Source of the DNA: RZZS01 sp964491785
GTDB taxonomy: Bacteria; Pseudomonadota; Alphaproteobacteria; Micavibrionales; Micavibrionaceae
Direction of reading: 5' to 3'
Assembly: GCA_964491785.1 (NCBI GenBank)
Contig: CAZBGS010000002.1
Location: 248,001-312,000 of the forward strand
DNA: 64,000 nucleotides
This document shows, piece after piece, positions 26,051-35,205 of this stretch; the first letter of the stretch is position 1; every line of letters begins with the position of its first letter. The position numbers and the translations under genes are program-made. The notes below the pieces were generated by a model. It did not search any database. It was not told the origin of the DNA and saw only the letters and a program-made list of their open reading frames with translations.

Positions 26051-27406
26051 TCAAGGAAACTCAAGCCGGAAAACGTTTCCATCTCCAGATTCGGGATCTT
26101 CAAGCAGAACAAGGCCCCCATGGATTTCCATGGTTTTTGCCACTATCGACAGGCCCAGCCCCGATCCTTGTCTGAATTTTTGATGATCGTCACGATTAAA
26201 CCTGCGGAAAATCTGCTTTCTTTTTGCATCCTGGATTCTGCTTCCGTAATCCCTGACGCTTACGCCTCTTTCATCGATCAGGACTTCAACCGGGGTTTTT
26301 GCGGGCGAATGGACAAGGGCGTTGTTAAGAAGATTGCGGACAGCACGGTAGATCAGATCGGCATTGCCTTTAATACGTATTTTTCCATCGGCGCCGGAAA
26401 CGCTAAGCTCCCTTCCCTGCGCGATGAATAGCGGCCACATGTCCTGGCAAATATTTCTGACTATAGGCACAAGGTCGATTTCGGCCATCTTGATCGCTTC
26501 GGGAAAGTCGAGACGGGATAGCTCAAGCATCTGATTGACAGTGCAGATGAGATCATCGATGTCTTTGGCCAGTTCGTCTGCCGTGGCCTTGTCCTCTATA
26601 GCCTCGATGCGGGATCGCATTATCGTCAGCGGGGTTTTAAGTTCATGGGAGACGTTGGCTGTAAACTCCTGCTGGGCCTTGATCCCGGTTTCAAGCCTTT
26701 CGAGAGAATAATTCATGGCGCGGACAAAAGGTCTGATTTCCTCGGGTAGAATCGATTCGTCGATCCTTGCCCCGGGTTCCCTGAAGCTGATTGATCTTGC
26801 CTGTCTTGAAGCCTCCTTGAGCGGCTTGAGGCTTTGCCGCAGGCTGAAATAAACCAGCAAGACAAGCAGAACCGTAAACGGCAATCCGATCACCACTACC
26901 CTGAACAGGAAGTCGAAAGCTATCTGGTTTGAAAACGATTCGGCGGTTTCCTCGCTTTGCGCCACTTGCACCAGATATTCCTGACCCTCGAATTCATGCC
27001 TGATGTTGAGCCCGAGGTAACGGGTTCCGTAAGGGCCGGTGAACTCGAAAAAATGGTTTTCCTCATTAAAGTAGCCCGGAAAGCGGTCGGAGAAAGCTAT
27101 CGGAGAGGTAAAGAGAATATTTCCCTCGCTGTCCCTTACCACGTATTGGCGCATTTTCCCCGCCTGGGCATAGAATTTGCGAACCGCGCCGGGCAGGTGG
27201 AGATACAGGGTATTATCGCCGCTTCTTTCAATATAGGAAGCGATGTCATGGGCGTTTTCCGTCAGCGAGCTGTCCCTGAGCGTTATCATGGTTCGGTTAA
27301 TCTGGGTATAGATCACACAACCGATTATTAAAGTGAAAGACAGGGAAAGAACCGCGATATGATATAGCAGCGATACATAGATAGAATTATTGGAATTTAT
27401 TCCCAT
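26051..27406 (-). CDS. Two-component sensor histidine kinase
   Basis: A 451-residue membrane kinase. One transmembrane segment lies at about residues 10-30 and a second near 165-185, enclosing a periplasmic sensor, then a HAMP region. The phosphorylated His is in ANVSHELKTPLT near residue 252. The N box is AVRNLLNNALVHSP, the F box IFRRF and the G2 box GSGLGLSIV. The G1 box is degenerate: DYGSRI has Arg where the second Gly belongs. It shares its last base with the response regulator gene upstream in transcription. Confidence 0.93.
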   Translation of the reverse strand: MGINSNNSIYVSLLYHIAVLSLSFTLIIGCVIYTQINRTMITLRDSSLTENAHDIASYIERSGDNTLYLHLPGAVRKFYAQAGKMRQYVVRDSEGNILFTSPIAFSDRFPGYFNEENHFFEFTGPYGTRYLGLNIRHEFEGQEYLVQVAQSEETAESFSNQIAFDFLFRVVVIGLPFTVLLVLLVYFSLRQSLKPLKEASRQARSISFREPGARIDESILPEEIRPFVRAMNYSLERLETGIKAQQEFTANVSHELKTPLTIMRSRIEAIEDKATADELAKDIDDLICTVNQMLELSRLDFPEAIKMAEIDLVPIVRNICQDMWPLFIAQGRELSVSGADGKIRIKGNADLIYRAVRNLLNNALVHSPAKTPVEVLIDERGVSVRDYGSRIQDAKRKQIFRRFNRDDHQKFRQGSGLGLSIVAKTMEIHGGLVLLEDPESGDGNVFRLEFP

Positions 27407-28080
27407 TAGTTTTTGTCCGCCATCATATAGCCGATACCGCGCAGCGTATGGATCTCAATCTCGGCGCTTTCCGCCAGCAGCTTTTTGCGGAGTCTGTGAA
27501 CCAGAACCTCGATCGAGTTGGCGGAACCGTCTTCCTCGAAACCGTAAAGCTGGATCTCCAGCGTGTCCTTGGTTACGGTTTTGCCGGATGAGCGCATCAG
27601 GATTTCGAGCAGCGAGGTCTCGCGCTTCGAAAGCCTGATGCCTTTGCCGCTGATTTCCGCCTGACGGTGGACGGGATCGAAGACGATGTTCCCCACTTCC
27701 AGTTTCAGTTGATGATCGTGGGCCGGGCGCCTGAAAAGGGCATGCGCCCTTGCGACAAGTTCCCTCATTTCGAAGGGCTTGGTAAGGTAGTCGTCGGCGC
27801 CGGCGTTAAGGCCGGTTATCTTTTCGTCTATATTGTCCCTTGCGGTCAGAATCAGTACAGGAACCGGATTTTTTGCCGCTCGAAGTTGCCGGAGTACCTC
27901 CATCCCGTCGATATCAGGCAACCCAAGATCCAGAATTATCAGGCCGAAACCCGATGCCGCGAGAGCGCCCAAGGCTTCCTCGCCGCCGTAAGCGGACTCC
28001 ACACTGAAACCGGCCTTGTTCATGCTGGCCTCGATCAGCCCGGAGAGTTTTTCGTTGTCTTCGACCAGCAATACTCGCAT
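27406..28080 (-). CDS. OmpR-family response regulator
   Basis: A 224-residue regulator with receiver domain (residues 1-115; phosphoacceptor Asp51 in IILDLGLPDIDGMEVL, Lys in LTKPFEMREL) and a winged-helix DNA-binding domain (TLEIQLYGFEEDGSANSIEV, VLVHRLRKKL). Resembles the QseB/PmrA branch. It is co-transcribed with the kinase at 26051. The divergent gene at 28317 encodes an outer-membrane protein, and the 236-base space between carries CTTAC-type direct repeats at 11-base spacing, a plausible binding site. Confidence 0.94.
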   Translation of the reverse strand: MRVLLVEDNEKLSGLIEASMNKAGFSVESAYGGEEALGALAASGFGLIILDLGLPDIDGMEVLRQLRAAKNPVPVLILTARDNIDEKITGLNAGADDYLTKPFEMRELVARAHALFRRPAHDHQLKLEVGNIVFDPVHRQAEISGKGIRLSKRETSLLEILMRSSGKTVTKDTLEIQLYGFEEDGSANSIEVLVHRLRKKLLAESAEIEIHTLRGIGYMMADKN

Positions 28081-28172
28081 CTCGATCCTGTAATCCAGCT
28101 TTCAGAGGTCAGGCAGTGGCTTCATATAAGCATATCCGGCACGGGCAGGAAATCTTTAGCCATTTCATAGAA

Positions 28173-28247
28173 CTTGCGCAATCTGGCTTACGCAATCCTT
28201 ACAATGGAACTTTTTGAAAAAAGCAGGCGAAAGGCCATTCCTGTAAG
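28173..28247. promoter_or_regulatory. Candidate response-regulator binding repeats
   Basis: CTTGCG (28173), CTTACG (28187) and CTTACA (28198) lie on the plus strand, the last two exactly 11 bases apart as in OmpR/PmrA-type direct repeats, and TGTAAG (the reverse of CTTACA) is at 28242. They fall between the regulator gene and the divergent outer-membrane protein gene. Inference from spacing only. Confidence 0.4.
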
Positions 28248-28316
28248 GTTGATGTCAGTTAGCCGCTTTAAAAAAGAACCATTCGCGGAAGCGAACAACC
28301 ATCAGAAAGGCAGACC

Positions 28317-28988
28317 ATGATCGGAAAGAAAAGACTGTTACTGACTGCGGCCTTGTTCGGGGCCGCTTTTGTTTCGGGCATCGGCGACGCCGAAGCCGGC
28401 AAAAGATACAGCCGCAACAGCCAGCCGCAAGGCGGTTCCTACTATATCAAGGGATCGATAGGCGCGACCTTCGAAAACGACGAGGAATACAAAAGAGGCA
28501 ATCTGGCCGGAGAGATCGACTACAACAGCGACCCGAATTACAGCGTCGCGCTTGGGGCCAATCTCACCGGAGGGGTTCGCACTGAATTCGAAGTCTCCCA
28601 CCGCAGCACGGATGTCGACAGGATATCCCGTGACGGGGCCGGATACGGCCATGCCAGCGGAGAGCTGAGCACATGGGGCTTTATGGCGAACGCGGCCTAT
28701 GATTTCGCGCCGCAAAAGACCTTCAGCCCCTATGTCACGGCGGGCGTCGGAATGGTTAGGCATAATCTGGAAGTCAACGATCTTCCCGCTATCGGCTTCA
28801 ACCGCGTTGACGACAGCGATTACCGCTTCGCCTATCAGGCGGGCGGCGGAATTTCGGTGCTGCTTATGAACAAGCTGCATCTCGATACAGGATACCGTTA
28901 TCTGGGTTCGACAGATCCGGATTTCGGGGCTCTGGACACGGAATACGGTGTGCATGAGGTTACTACGGGTTTGCGATATTCCTTCTAG
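28317..28988 (+). CDS. Outer-membrane beta-barrel protein
   Basis: A 223-residue protein with signal peptide MIGKKRLLLTAALFGAAFVS ending at DAEA, then an eight-strand-type barrel. Alternating strands are visible (YYIKGSIGATF, YSVALGANLTGG, FSPYVTAGVGMVRHNL, LHLDTGYRYLG) and it ends in Phe (TTGLRYSF), the outer-membrane assembly signal. This matches the OmpA-barrel/opacity family. AAAGG lies eight bases before the ATG. A strong terminator follows at 29021. Probably controlled by the divergent two-component system, by position. Confidence 0.9.
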   Translation: MIGKKRLLLTAALFGAAFVSGIGDAEAGKRYSRNSQPQGGSYYIKGSIGATFENDEEYKRGNLAGEIDYNSDPNYSVALGANLTGGVRTEFEVSHRSTDVDRISRDGAGYGHASGELSTWGFMANAAYDFAPQKTFSPYVTAGVGMVRHNLEVNDLPAIGFNRVDDSDYRFAYQAGGGISVLLMNKLHLDTGYRYLGSTDPDFGALDTEYGVHEVTTGLRYSF

Positions 28989-29020
28989 GTTTACCCACCC
29001 CCACAAAGGCAACTCGCTAT

Positions 29021-29052
29021 ACGGAGAAGTGGCAAGCTTCTCCGTTTTTTTT
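29021..29052 (+). terminator. Rho-independent terminator of the outer-membrane protein gene
   Basis: ACGGAGAAG pairs with CTTCTCCGT around a 7-base loop and is followed at once by a run of eight T. Confidence 0.92.
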
Positions 29053-29058
29053 ATTCGA

Positions 29059-29715
29059 TTACCGGTGGGGGCTCAGTTCGTGGACGACATGCGCAATGGT
29101 TTCGGGAAGCGCGGAGCCGGTGATGAGGGGATCGGACATTATCAACGCGAGGCAGAAAAGACCGAAGGCGAGGCTGAACCAGTCGCCTTTTCCGGCGGCA
29201 AGCCATGGGGAAGACCTGTCTTCCCCTGCGACGATCACAGCCGGTTCCCCTGACTGCACAGCCGCATTACTATCGCCGTTGCCGTTGCCTGATATCCTTG
29301 CGACTACCCGCAGCAGTCGCGCCAGATCGTCCACAGTCATGAGGAACACCTTCATGCCGCGCTCCAGCACTCCGAAACGGGTGGCGAAACGGATGCTTCT
29401 GACGGCCACTCCGGCCCTCGCCGCCTGTCCCAGGCCGAGAGCGGCGAAGATATGTTCGGCGTAAATCGCTACCGCCAGAGAGAAAAGTATAAGCGAGACA
29501 TCAAGCTTGATCTGCCACAGCGCGGAAACGACCGGATTGGTTAGTGAAATCAGATTATTGCGGTAAACCTTCAGCAGAAAGTTCGCCGCAAGCAGCATGG
29601 TAACCCAGAAGAGGTTAAGATAGATGCTAAGGAGAATCGCCGCGCCGACATACAAAAAGATAAACGACCAACGCTCATCATGATCCATGATCCATTGCTT
29701 GAAAGAATTTTTCAT
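29059..29715 (-). CDS. Integral membrane protein of unknown function
   Basis: A 218-residue protein with four to five hydrophobic segments (near residues 17-60, 70-95 and 178-200). A Gly/Asn-rich loop containing ARISGNGNGDSNAA separates a helical region with AGVAVRSIRFATRFGV. I recognise no family, though Arg-rich helices between membrane segments recall ion-channel scaffolds; this is only a resemblance. Confidence 0.65.
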   Translation of the reverse strand: MKNSFKQWIMDHDERWSFIFLYVGAAILLSIYLNLFWVTMLLAANFLLKVYRNNLISLTNPVVSALWQIKLDVSLILFSLAVAIYAEHIFAALGLGQAARAGVAVRSIRFATRFGVLERGMKVFLMTVDDLARLLRVVARISGNGNGDSNAAVQSGEPAVIVAGEDRSSPWLAAGKGDWFSLAFGLFCLALIMSDPLITGSALPETIAHVVHELSPHR

Positions 29716-29824
29716 TATCCCGCTATTTCAGTTTTTTTAATAGGAAGCCTTAAAGCCAGCCTCTATAAAGTCTCCACCAGGAGACGGTATGTCAACCTTT
29801 TTAGGGGGATGGGGAAGAGAAAAG

Positions 29825-29899
29825 TGGCTCCCCGGGCCGGATTCGAACCAGCGACCAAGCGGTTAACAGCCGCTTGCTCTACCACTGAGCTACCGGGGA
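29825..29899 (-). tRNA. tRNA-Asn (GTT anticodon)
   Basis: 75 bases including an encoded CCA. The acceptor arm TCCCCGG/CCGGGGA, D-arm GCTCAGTGGTAGAGC, anticodon stem AGCGG-CTGTTAA-CCGCT with anticodon GTT, and T-arm GCTGGTTCGAATCCGGC are all present. Confidence 0.96.
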
Positions 29900-30021
29900 A
29901 CAGTCGATGATGACTTATGCCTTTTCATTATAGGGCTTGTCAAGTCTCAGTGTATATTGAAGAGGGTTTTTAATGCAAAAAATTGCAGGCCGTTACTATT
30001 CATCCGATACTGTTACAAGAC

Positions 30022-32262
30022 ATGAAAACAGTTTCCTTACAAAGACTTCGCTTCAGGATAGCCGGGGCCGTGCAGGGTGTGGGGTTCAGACCCTATGTTT
30101 ACCGGCTGGCGGTGGAGAGCGGGCTTGCCGGGTGGGTGGGCAATACGCCGGAAGGGGTGATGCTGGAGGCGGAGGGCAGCGTTTCCGGGCTTGAAGAGTT
30201 CGAGCGGCGGCTGATGAGCGAATTGCCGCCGGCGGCTTTTGTGTCGTCGCTTGAGAAAGAAGCGGCAAGCCCTGAAAATCAAAAAGGTTTTTTTATTGAA
30301 AAAAGCAGCCGCGGCGAGAAGGCGAGCGTGCCGATACTGAGCGATCTGGCATTATGCAGGGATTGCCTTCGGGAAATGAATGATCCCTCGGATCGCAGGT
30401 ACCGCTATCCTTTTATCACCTGCACCAATTGCGGGCCGCGTTTTACGATTATGACCGGACTTCCCTATGACCGGCCGCAAACGACAATGAAGGATTTCCC
30501 TTTGTGTGCAAAATGCATAGAAGAGTATGAAAATCCACTAGACCGGCGCTTTCATGCGCAGCCCCTTGCCTGCCCGGAGTGCGGGCCGGGGCTTGAGTTT
30601 CTGGACGGAGGCGGCGGGCGTATCGCCCTGCGGGAAGAGGCACTCAGCCTTACGATAGAGGCAATCCGGGAAGGAAAGATTGTCGCGATCAAGGGGCTTG
30701 GCGGATTTCATCTGGTATGCGACGCCCGGAACAAGTCGGCGGTTCGAACTTTGAGGGAGCGCAAGAACAGACCGGCAAAGCCGTTCGCGGTAATGATGCC
30801 ATCGCTTGAGGTTGCGAATAATTATTGTGAAATCAGCATTATAGAAGGAGATCTTCTCACCTCACAGCAATCACCGATAGTTATTGTTCAGGCGTGCGCA
30901 GGCGGGGATCTTTCGACGGATGTGGCGCCGGGAAATCCGACGCTGGGGATCATGCTGCCCTATACGCCGCTGCATCATCTGCTGATGAACGAACTGGGAT
31001 TTCCGGTAATCGCCACCAGCGGCAACCGCTCCGGCGAGCCTATCTGCACCGAAGAGAAGGAAGCGCTGACGCGGCTCAAGGATATTGCCGATCTGTTTCT
31101 GATCCACAACCGGCCTATTGCGCACAGGAACGACGACTCGATTGTCAGGGTGATCGGCGGCAAGCCTGTGGTTCTCAGGCGCGCGAGAGGGTATGCGCCG
31201 CTGCCGCTAAAAGGGGATTTTGCGGGGAAGGAGGCCGGTTGCGTGCTTGCGATGGGGGCGCATCTCAAGAATACTGTCGCGGTTTCCGTTGGCGGCATGA
31301 TCGTCCCCTCGCCTCATGTCGGCGACCTGGACACGCCGGAGGCTGTCGAGGGACATGACGATGCCTGGCGGACATTATGCGGGCTTTACGAGATGACCCC
31401 GCAGGTCGTGGCGCATGACGCCCATCCGGATTATCATTCAACCAGACAAGCGAAGAAGTTCAAAGATAGCAAAAATGCACAAATTCAGCATCATTACGCC
31501 CATGCGCTGGCCTGCATGGCCGATAACCGGCTTGAGGGCGAATGTCTTGCCATAGTCTGGGATGGCACCGGATATGGAGATGACGGCAATATCTGGGGCG
31601 GGGAGTTTCTGATTATCAAGGAGAACGGCTTTGAGCGCGCGGGCCACTTTCTCCCGTTCCGGCTTCCGGGCGGCGACGCAGCGGCGAGGGAACCATGGAG
31701 AGTGGCAGTATCGCTGTTGCATGAGGCGGGAATCGACCCGCTGCCGGTATTATCGACAATACCCGAAAGCAGAATCAGGATGGCGGGCGAAATGATTTCA
31801 AAGAAAGTTAATTCGCCCATCTCCACCAGCGCCGGGCGGCTGTTTGACGGGATTTCCTCGATTCTCGGACTTTGCCAGGAGAACAGTTTTGAAGGCGAGG
31901 CGGCAATTGCACTAGAATTCAACGCCTGCAAAGAGATATCAGAAATTTATACTTTTGAAACCTTGGGCTGTGTATTTGACTGGCGGCCTGTGATAAAAGA
32001 ATTAATTGCGGATTCTGCCTGCATTGCGGCGGCCAAGTTCCATAACACGCTTGCAAGAATGGCAACAGATATGGCAAAAGAATTTAAAATTAAAAAGGTT
32101 CTTTTAACCGGCGGCTGTTTTCAAAATAAACTGCTGGCTGAAAGAATTATCCACGGCATGAAAGAAGAGGGAATTGAGCCGTTCTGGCACGGAAGCGTTC
32201 CGCCGAACGACGGGGGAATCGCTGTGGGTCAGGCACTGGAGATTATCAGAAGGAACAAGTGA
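30022..32262 (+). CDS. hypF: HypF, carbamoyltransferase for hydrogenase maturation
   Basis: A 746-residue enzyme that moves the carbamoyl group of carbamoyl phosphate to HypE, for the CN ligands of the NiFe hydrogenase centre. Domain order: acylphosphatase (about 5-90, RIAGAVQGVGFRPYVYRLA), two zinc fingers (CRDCLRE...CTNCGPRF and CAKCIEE...CPECG), YrdC-like (about 190-370, IKGLGGFHLVCDARN) and a Kae1-like domain with HHYAHALACMADN near residue 490. The ATG at 30022 is preferred to a TTG frame start at 29983. It overlaps hypC by one base. Confidence 0.96.
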   Translation: MKTVSLQRLRFRIAGAVQGVGFRPYVYRLAVESGLAGWVGNTPEGVMLEAEGSVSGLEEFERRLMSELPPAAFVSSLEKEAASPENQKGFFIEKSSRGEKASVPILSDLALCRDCLREMNDPSDRRYRYPFITCTNCGPRFTIMTGLPYDRPQTTMKDFPLCAKCIEEYENPLDRRFHAQPLACPECGPGLEFLDGGGGRIALREEALSLTIEAIREGKIVAIKGLGGFHLVCDARNKSAVRTLRERKNRPAKPFAVMMPSLEVANNYCEISIIEGDLLTSQQSPIVIVQACAGGDLSTDVAPGNPTLGIMLPYTPLHHLLMNELGFPVIATSGNRSGEPICTEEKEALTRLKDIADLFLIHNRPIAHRNDDSIVRVIGGKPVVLRRARGYAPLPLKGDFAGKEAGCVLAMGAHLKNTVAVSVGGMIVPSPHVGDLDTPEAVEGHDDAWRTLCGLYEMTPQVVAHDAHPDYHSTRQAKKFKDSKNAQIQHHYAHALACMADNRLEGECLAIVWDGTGYGDDGNIWGGEFLIIKENGFERAGHFLPFRLPGGDAAAREPWRVAVSLLHEAGIDPLPVLSTIPESRIRMAGEMISKKVNSPISTSAGRLFDGISSILGLCQENSFEGEAAIALEFNACKEISEIYTFETLGCVFDWRPVIKELIADSACIAAAKFHNTLARMATDMAKEFKIKKVLLTGGCFQNKLLAERIIHGMKEEGIEPFWHGSVPPNDGGIAVGQALEIIRRNK

Positions 32263-32495
32263 TGTGTTTAGCAGTACCGGGAAAAATTCTTGATATAGAA
32301 GGAGACGGCATGGAACGGAAGGGGCGTATTCAGTATGGCGCGGCCATAAAGGAAGCCTCTCTTGCGTTTGTCCCGCTGGCCAGGGAAGGAGACTACGTCC
32401 TTGTCCACGCAGGAATTGCTATTAATATTATTGATGAAAGTCAGGCAATGACTACTCTTGATTATCTCGATCAAATCGGAGAATCCGAACCATAA
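32262..32495 (+). CDS. hypC: HypC, hydrogenase maturation chaperone
   Basis: A 77-residue chaperone that carries the Fe(CN)2CO unit with HypD and delivers it to the hydrogenase large subunit. The start at 32262 is decided by biology: HypC must begin Met-Cys (here MCLAVPGKIL), because the Cys at position 2 is the iron ligand. It shares its first base with the last base of the hypF stop. Confidence 0.96.
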   Translation: MCLAVPGKILDIEGDGMERKGRIQYGAAIKEASLAFVPLAREGDYVLVHAGIAINIIDESQAMTTLDYLDQIGESEP

Positions 32496-32501
32496 CTACA
32501 A

Positions 32502-33584
32502 ATGAAATACATTGATGAATTCCGTGATCCGGAAGCGGCATTAAAATACGCCCGGGCGATACGTCAGGTCACCACCCGTCCATGGACAGTAATGGAAGTT
32601 TGCGGAGGGCAGACGCATGCGATTGTCCGCTTTGGAATTCAGGAGATTCTGCCGCATGAAATCAATCTGGTTCACGGCCCGGGGTGCCCGGTGTGCGTTA
32701 CCCCTGTAGAGCAGGTTGATAAAGCCATCGAAATCGCCTCGCTTCCCGGAGTGATTTTCTGTTCTTTCGGCGACATGCTGCGCGTACCGGGATCGGACAA
32801 GGATCTGCTATCGGTCAAGGCAAGCGGGGGGGATATCAGAATCGTCTATTCTCCTCTCGATGCGGTGAAAATCGCGAGGGAGAACCCGGACAAGGAAGTG
32901 GTATTTTTCGCGGTCGGGTTCGAAACGACTGCACCTGCAAATGCCATGGCGGCTTATCAGGCCTGGAGGATAGGCATAAAAAACTTCTTTTTGCTTGTTT
33001 CGCACGTTCTGGTGCCGCCGGCGATGGAGGCGATCCTGTCATCTCCGCGCAACCGGGTGCAGGGTTTCCTTGCCGCAGGCCATGTGTGCGCGGTTATGGG
33101 ATGGGAAGAGTACATTCCGATCGCCTACAAATATCAGGTTCCGATTGTCGTGACCGGATTCGAGCCTTTGGACATTCTTCAGGGAATATATATGTGCGTG
33201 AAGCAGCTTGAGGAAGGCAGGCATGAGGTCGAGAACCAGTATGCAAGGGCTGTGGTCGCGGAAGGAAATACCGGAGCGGTAGCCCTGATAAACGAGGTTT
33301 TTACTATTCGCGACCGCAAATGGCGCGGTATCGGAGAGATTCCTTCCAGCGGGTTTGGGCTTTCGGACGAATATGCAGGAATGGACGCGGAAACGCGGTT
33401 TGGTGTGGCAGGCAATGATAAGGAGGAAAGCCGCGAGTGCATTTCCGGATTGATTCTTCAGGGTTTGAAAAAACCGTGTGAATGCCCGGCTTTCGGGGGA
33501 AGATGCACACCTGAAAAGCCGCTCGGGGCTACCATGGTTTCCGGCGAGGGGGCGTGCGCGGCTTATTACCGTTACCAGAAATAG
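32502..33584 (+). CDS. hypD: HypD, iron-sulfur scaffold for the NiFe cofactor
   Basis: A 360-residue [4Fe-4S] protein that builds the Fe(CN)2CO unit with HypC and HypE. Conserved stretches include EVCGGQTHAIVRFGI, GPGCPVCVTPVEQVDKAIEI, CSFGDMLRVPGS, VFFAVGFETTAPANA and the C-terminal CECPAFGGRCTPEKPLGATM with GEGACAAYYRY. Six bases separate it from hypC. The downstream gene is not hypE but an acetyltransferase. Confidence 0.96.
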   Translation: MKYIDEFRDPEAALKYARAIRQVTTRPWTVMEVCGGQTHAIVRFGIQEILPHEINLVHGPGCPVCVTPVEQVDKAIEIASLPGVIFCSFGDMLRVPGSDKDLLSVKASGGDIRIVYSPLDAVKIARENPDKEVVFFAVGFETTAPANAMAAYQAWRIGIKNFFLLVSHVLVPPAMEAILSSPRNRVQGFLAAGHVCAVMGWEEYIPIAYKYQVPIVVTGFEPLDILQGIYMCVKQLEEGRHEVENQYARAVVAEGNTGAVALINEVFTIRDRKWRGIGEIPSSGFGLSDEYAGMDAETRFGVAGNDKEESRECISGLILQGLKKPCECPAFGGRCTPEKPLGATMVSGEGACAAYYRYQK

Positions 33585-33622
33585 GCTTTTTTTATGATCG
33601 GAATCCGTGTTATTATCGCTTG

Positions 33623-34156
33623 ATGATCAAAGCAGAAACGCCCGCCGATTACACGGTTATTCGTCAGATAGTAACCGCGGCATTCGGAAGAGATAAAGAA
33701 GCTAATCTGATAGAGGAGCTTCGCAAGCTTACTCAGTTTTCATCGGAACTTTCGCTGATAGGCCTGACAAACGGCATTCCTGTCGGGCATATCCTGTTTT
33801 TCCCGGTGGAGGTCGTCAATGATGCCGGGGAATCGCATGAGGTGCTGTCACTGTGCCCGATGGCCGTGCTGCCGGAATTCCAGAGGCTCGGCATAGGGAG
33901 CATGATGGTTCGCGAAGGTCTGAAGATAGTGGCAAGGATGAAATATAACGGGGTCATCGTCCAGTGCAATGGCGACTATTATCCCCGCTTTGGTTTCCTG
34001 CCCGCGGAGATTTTCGGCATCCGTTATCCCAGGCCGGTTCGCACGGGAACTTTCCTGGCCCTGGAGCTTGCCGAGGGGTCTCTGGCGGGGTGCTCGGGGA
34101 CGGTTAAATACCACGAAGCCTTCGGTATTCAGGCAGCGCCTCAAGACAAGCAGTAA
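33623..34156 (+). CDS. GNAT N-acetyltransferase inside the hyp operon (YhbS-like)
   Basis: A 177-residue acetyltransferase of the YhbS type: LCPMAVLPEFQRLGIGSMMV carries the QRLGIG acetyl-CoA loop, and YYPRFGFLPAEIFGIRYP is the family's typical central motif. The frame from 33554 overlaps hypD and was shortened to the ATG at 33623. Its TAA overlaps the hypE ATG by one base, so it is translationally tied to hypE. GNATs are not a known part of NiFe maturation; the link is positional only. Confidence 0.85.
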   Translation: MIKAETPADYTVIRQIVTAAFGRDKEANLIEELRKLTQFSSELSLIGLTNGIPVGHILFFPVEVVNDAGESHEVLSLCPMAVLPEFQRLGIGSMMVREGLKIVARMKYNGVIVQCNGDYYPRFGFLPAEIFGIRYPRPVRTGTFLALELAEGSLAGCSGTVKYHEAFGIQAAPQDKQ

Positions 34157-35205
34157 TGACCGGCGATATTCACGATATGACCTGCCCTGTTCCCTTGTCG
34201 GACTATCCGCATGTGCTGATGGCTCATGGCAGCGGCGGAAGGATAATGAACCAGCTGATTCGCAAGATGTTCGTCGCCGCTTTCGGGGATGTTCAGGATC
34301 ATGACAGCGCTGTGCTTGACGTTCCGGCCGAGACGAAAATCGCCATGACTACCGACAGCTTCGTTATCCGTCCGCTGTTTTTTCCGGGTGGGGACATCGG
34401 CAGCCTTGCAGTACATGGAACGGTCAACGATCTGGCGATGAGCGGGGCAAAGCCCGCCTACTTGTCGGTGTCTTTCATTATCGAGGAGGGATTGCCGATG
34501 GATACGCTCTGGCGCGTGGTCTGCTCGATGCGGGACGCGGCAGGCGCGGCCGGGGTCAAAATAGTTACCGGGGACACGAAAGTCGTCGAGCGCGGCCATG
34601 GCGACGGGCTTTACATCAATACCACCGGGATCGGCGTTATCGCTGCGGGAGCCGGTGAAATAGCTCCGGATATGGTTAGAGAGGCAGATGCCGTAATTCT
34701 ATCGGGCGATATCGGGCGGCATGGAATGGCGGTAATGTCGGCGCGTGAGGGACTCGAATTTGAAAGCGCGATCGAGAGCGACAGCGCCGATATCTCGGGC
34801 CGGGTGCTGGCGATGATCGAGGCCGGTATCGAGATCCATTGCCTGCGCGACGCCACACGCGGCGGGGTGGCAGCGGTACTAAACGAGATCGCCGAGGCGG
34901 CCGGGCTGTCGATCGAGGCGGACGAAAGAAGCATCGAGGTTAACGAGGCCGTACGGGGGGCATGCGAGATACTCGGCCTCGATCCTCTGCATGTCGCCAA
35001 TGAAGGAAGGTTTGTCGCTTTCGTCGCCGCCGGTCATGCGGAAAAAGCGGTTGAAGTCTTAAACCGTATGGGCGGGGGCGTTAAAGCCTCGGTGATCGGC
35101 AAGGTTACAAAAGAGCGGCCGGGACTGGTGACTTTGAGGACGCCTATCGGCAGCAAGAGAATCCTCGACATGCCCTCGGGCGAACTTTTGCCCAGAATCT
35201 GCTAG
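34156..35205 (+). CDS. hypE: HypE, thiocarboxamide dehydratase
   Basis: A 349-residue PurM-like ATPase that accepts the carbamoyl group on its C-terminal Cys, dehydrates it to thiocyanate and passes CN to HypD. Seen here are MAHGSGGRIMNQLI, MTTDSFVIRPLFFPGGDIGS, CLRDATRGGVAAVLNEIA and the required C-terminal PRIC. Together with hypF, hypC and hypD this completes ligand synthesis; hypA and hypB for nickel are not in the window. Confidence 0.97.
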   Translation: MTGDIHDMTCPVPLSDYPHVLMAHGSGGRIMNQLIRKMFVAAFGDVQDHDSAVLDVPAETKIAMTTDSFVIRPLFFPGGDIGSLAVHGTVNDLAMSGAKPAYLSVSFIIEEGLPMDTLWRVVCSMRDAAGAAGVKIVTGDTKVVERGHGDGLYINTTGIGVIAAGAGEIAPDMVREADAVILSGDIGRHGMAVMSAREGLEFESAIESDSADISGRVLAMIEAGIEIHCLRDATRGGVAAVLNEIAEAAGLSIEADERSIEVNEAVRGACEILGLDPLHVANEGRFVAFVAAGHAEKAVEVLNRMGGGVKASVIGKVTKERPGLVTLRTPIGSKRILDMPSGELLPRIC

